NCBI RefSeq assembly: GCF_000732605.1 | Contig: NZ_JPME01000008.1 | Coordinates: 62,001-126,000, forward strand | DNA length: 64,000 nt | Direction of reading: 5' to 3' | From: Lacrimispora celerecrescens | GTDB lineage: Bacteria; Bacillota; Clostridia; Lachnospirales; Lachnospiraceae | Shown: positions 62,483-64,000 of the stretch, piece after piece | Layout of the letters: each line of letters begins with the position of its first letter | How positions within the stretch are numbered: the stretch's first letter is position 1 | Translations under genes and position numbers: made by a program | The notes under the pieces: model-generated | What the model was told of the DNA's origin: nothing | Database searches by the model: none | The model's input: only the letters and a program-made list of their open reading frames with translations

Positions 62483-62905
62483 ATGACTGATAAATTTGAT
62501 GCAAACAAATTATGTCCTGTAAATGTAACGCAGAATTTATTGATGGGAAAATGGAAATTAACGATTTTATGGATTGTCAGCCGCAAAACAAGACGGTTTG
62601 GTGAACTGCAAAGGCTTATCCCCGATGTGTCCCGCGGGGTCCTGGTACAGCAGCTGAAAGAATTGGAACGGGATAACCTTATTTATAGAGAAGTATATAA
62701 GGAAGTTCCACCAAAAGTAGAGTATTCCATAACGAGCATTGGGGAGAGCTTTATTCCCATAATGACTCAAATTATGGAATGGGGTGCATCATATATAAAT
62801 AAAACGACCACCTGCAATGTTGATGTTTGCATCGCCAATAACTTCCCCTGTTCTAAATGCCATGAAATGTTAAATCTAGAGAAGGAAGCCATTGAGGATT
62901 TATAA
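62483..62905 (+). CDS. HxlR family transcriptional regulator
   Basis: About 140 residues, winged helix. CPVNVTQNLLMGKWKLTILWIVSRKTRRFGELQRLIPDVSRGVLVQQLKELERDNLIYRE is a full HxlR pattern, and the CPV near the start can act as a redox switch in relatives such as HypR. Additional cysteines in the C-terminal CNVDVCIANNFPCSKC tail may bind metal. The ATG at 62483 follows GGAG by ten bases. Confidence 0.9.
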   Translation: MTDKFDANKLCPVNVTQNLLMGKWKLTILWIVSRKTRRFGELQRLIPDVSRGVLVQQLKELERDNLIYREVYKEVPPKVEYSITSIGESFIPIMTQIMEWGASYINKTTTCNVDVCIANNFPCSKCHEMLNLEKEAIEDL

Positions 62906-62919
62906 TGTCTATAAACCAA

Positions 62920-62969
62920 CACCGCCTTGTACATGCCTGCTTAACTGTCCAGGCATATACAAGGCGGTG
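62920..62969 (+). terminator. Related hairpin C, terminator after hxlR gene
   Basis: Stem CACCGCCTTGTACATGCCTG / CAGGCATATACAAGGCGGTG with one mismatch, followed by CTTTTATT. The outer arm matches hairpin B and the inner part resembles hairpin A. Confidence 0.75.
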
Positions 62970-63000
62970 CTTTTATTATGTTCTTTTACCTGATTCAAAC

Positions 63001-64000
63001 TTACTTTACAGTCAGCACATGAACCTTTTTGCCGTCTTCCAGCGTACTGCTGCTCTGCATTACCACTTCATCCCCTTCAGATAATCCCTGGGACACCTCA
63101 TAATAAGCGTTCTTTTTCTTCCCCTCTGTAACCGCCGTCTTAACCACGGATCCATTGGTAACCTTATAAACGAAAGACCCGGAATCATCGGACTGGATGC
63201 ACTTTGCCGGAATGTATACAGAAGTGTTTTCCGTATTATCGGATACCCTTAGATCCGCCGTCATGCCAATATAGCTGGCCTTGCTTGCCTCTTCCAGCTG
63301 TACAGTCACCGTAAACATCCCTGTGGAAGCATTGCTGACCGCAGATATCTCGGAGATAGTTCCTTGACAGCTCTCACCCAGTGACTGAAGGCTGACATTC
63401 ATAGGCATTCCTGTTTTCAACTGGTCAATGTCCATATCAGCCACCTGGATCTTCACCTTCTTGCCGCTGTCGTCAATCACCGACATTGCCTTAACCTGTG
63501 GGGAAACCATTTGACCAACTTCCACATAAACATTGGTTATCATTCCGGATATGGGTGATGTAACCGTGCAGTCATCGTATTTTTTCTGTACAATATCCAG
63601 TGCAGCCTTGGCGCTGTCCATCTGGGCCTTTGTGACCTCATAATTGCCTGTCTGCCCGTTTCTTGCCGCCTGAAGCTGTACGGATGCCGAATCCATCTGG
63701 GCCTTGGCTCCTTCATATTCTGCCTGGGAGATAGCTCCGCCGGAATATAAGGCTTCCATACGGCTAAAATTATCTCTGGCTGTATTGAAAGCAATTTCCG
63801 CCGGCTTTACGCTTGTATTTTGTTTGCTTGCCTTCTCTGCATTTTTAAAAGCGGCTTCTGCTGCCTGAAAACCTGCCTTTGCCTGTTCCAGCTGAAGTTT
63901 TGCATCCTGATTATCTACCTGGAACAAAACATCTCCTGCATTTATATGATCCCCTTGATTTACCGGGATCTCTAAAATCTTCCCATTGCTGTTTGGCATC
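63001..64000 (-). CDS. Second HlyD/RND-type efflux adaptor (partial, 5' end outside)
   Basis: About 333 residues inside the window; the true start lies beyond 64000, because the sequence enters in the middle of the first lipoyl half (GKILEIPVNQGDHINAGDVLFQVDN). A coiled-coil hairpin (LQLEQAKAGFQAAEAAFKNAEKA, QMDSASVQLQAARNGQ) is followed by the second lipoyl half (CTVTSPISGMITNVYVEVGQMV) and a beta-barrel part. It is a second adaptor near the first MacA-like gene but not coupled to the same operon; the partner transporter must lie to the right. Confidence 0.9.
   Translation of the reverse strand, partial: MPNSNGKILEIPVNQGDHINAGDVLFQVDNQDAKLQLEQAKAGFQAAEAAFKNAEKASKQNTSVKPAEIAFNTARDNFSRMEALYSGGAISQAEYEGAKAQMDSASVQLQAARNGQTGNYEVTKAQMDSAKAALDIVQKKYDDCTVTSPISGMITNVYVEVGQMVSPQVKAMSVIDDSGKKVKIQVADMDIDQLKTGMPMNVSLQSLGESCQGTISEISAVSNASTGMFTVTVQLEEASKASYIGMTADLRVSDNTENTSVYIPAKCIQSDDSGSFVYKVTNGSVVKTAVTEGKKKNAYYEVSQGLSEGDEVVMQSSSTLEDGKKVHVLTVK

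Noticed and set aside
1-64000. CRISPR array, insertion sequence, integrase, prophage or replication origin
   Set aside because: No regularly spaced direct repeats, transposase, integrase or phage-like genes were seen, and there is no dnaA-box cluster.

Overview
The window looks like chromosome of an anaerobic, endospore-forming Firmicute, most likely a Lachnospiraceae member of the Clostridium saccharolyticum / Lacrimispora type. The reasons are a cotJABC spore-coat operon, a SleC-type cortex-lytic enzyme, a CwlC-like amidase, a YtvI-type permease, DapL-route diaminopimelate synthesis, Mini-RNase III, a CdaA/CdaR pair, mostly strong AGGAGG ribosome-binding sites and tRNA genes without an encoded CCA. 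The genus is an inference from gene content and protein style; no database search was possible. Most genes lie on the minus strand.

Layout. 1-2.1 kb: 5' part of a class A penicillin-binding protein, tRNA-Thr and L-lactate dehydrogenase. 2.2-6.0 kb: a compact type IV pilus-like operon (PilC, four small single-span pilin-like proteins, PilT). 6-11.2 kb: a secreted transglutaminase-like protein and a housekeeping block (rlmB, mrnC, cysS, ispF, lipid kinase). 11.3-11.6 kb: tRNA-Met and tRNA-Val. 11.7-16 kb: LysR/YeiH pair, an NYN nuclease-like protein with LOTUS domains, and cotJABC. 16-20.4 kb: carAB. 20.6-24.2 kb: small protein, SleC-like protein, DUF368 protein, amidase. 24.2-28.8 kb: nitrogen and lysine block (Lrp, dapL, dapF, ANTAR regulator, glnA). 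28.9-31.5 kb: Cd/Zn/Pb efflux operon (ATPase, separate HMA chaperone, ArsR/CadC repressor with operator). 31.8-34.3 kb: ABC exporter with a structured leader. 34.3-40.5 kb: NifX-like protein, MATE pump, GH25 lysozyme-like protein, AI-2E-type permease, two aminotransferases. 40.6-49.1 kb: GGDEF/EAL protein, an unusual DapF paralogue overlapping a Ddl ligase, AraC regulator, DUF4349 lipoprotein, orphan Wzy-like polymerase. 49.2-54.9 kb: ptsHI behind cdaA-cdaR and two uncharacterised membrane genes. 55-64 kb: MacAB-like exporter with two tandem permeases, Fe/Mn superoxide dismutase with a Cys-rich tail, larE, an HxlR/flavoprotein pair, and the start of a second efflux adaptor.

Three genes (cysS, carB and the HlyD adaptor) are broken by single-base length changes, the first two in runs of 5 and 7 identical bases. 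cysS and carB are conserved housekeeping genes, cysS normally essential, so residual sequencing error is the likeliest cause, and merged gene spans are given.

Most worth a second look: the DapF-like protein with both catalytic cysteines replaced by serine, coupled to a D-Ala-D-Ala ligase homologue; the minimal pilus operon without an assembly ATPase; the leaders in front of larE and of the ABC exporter; related long hairpins after three genes in the last 3.5 kb; and a 19-base palindrome found in two distant intergenic regions.
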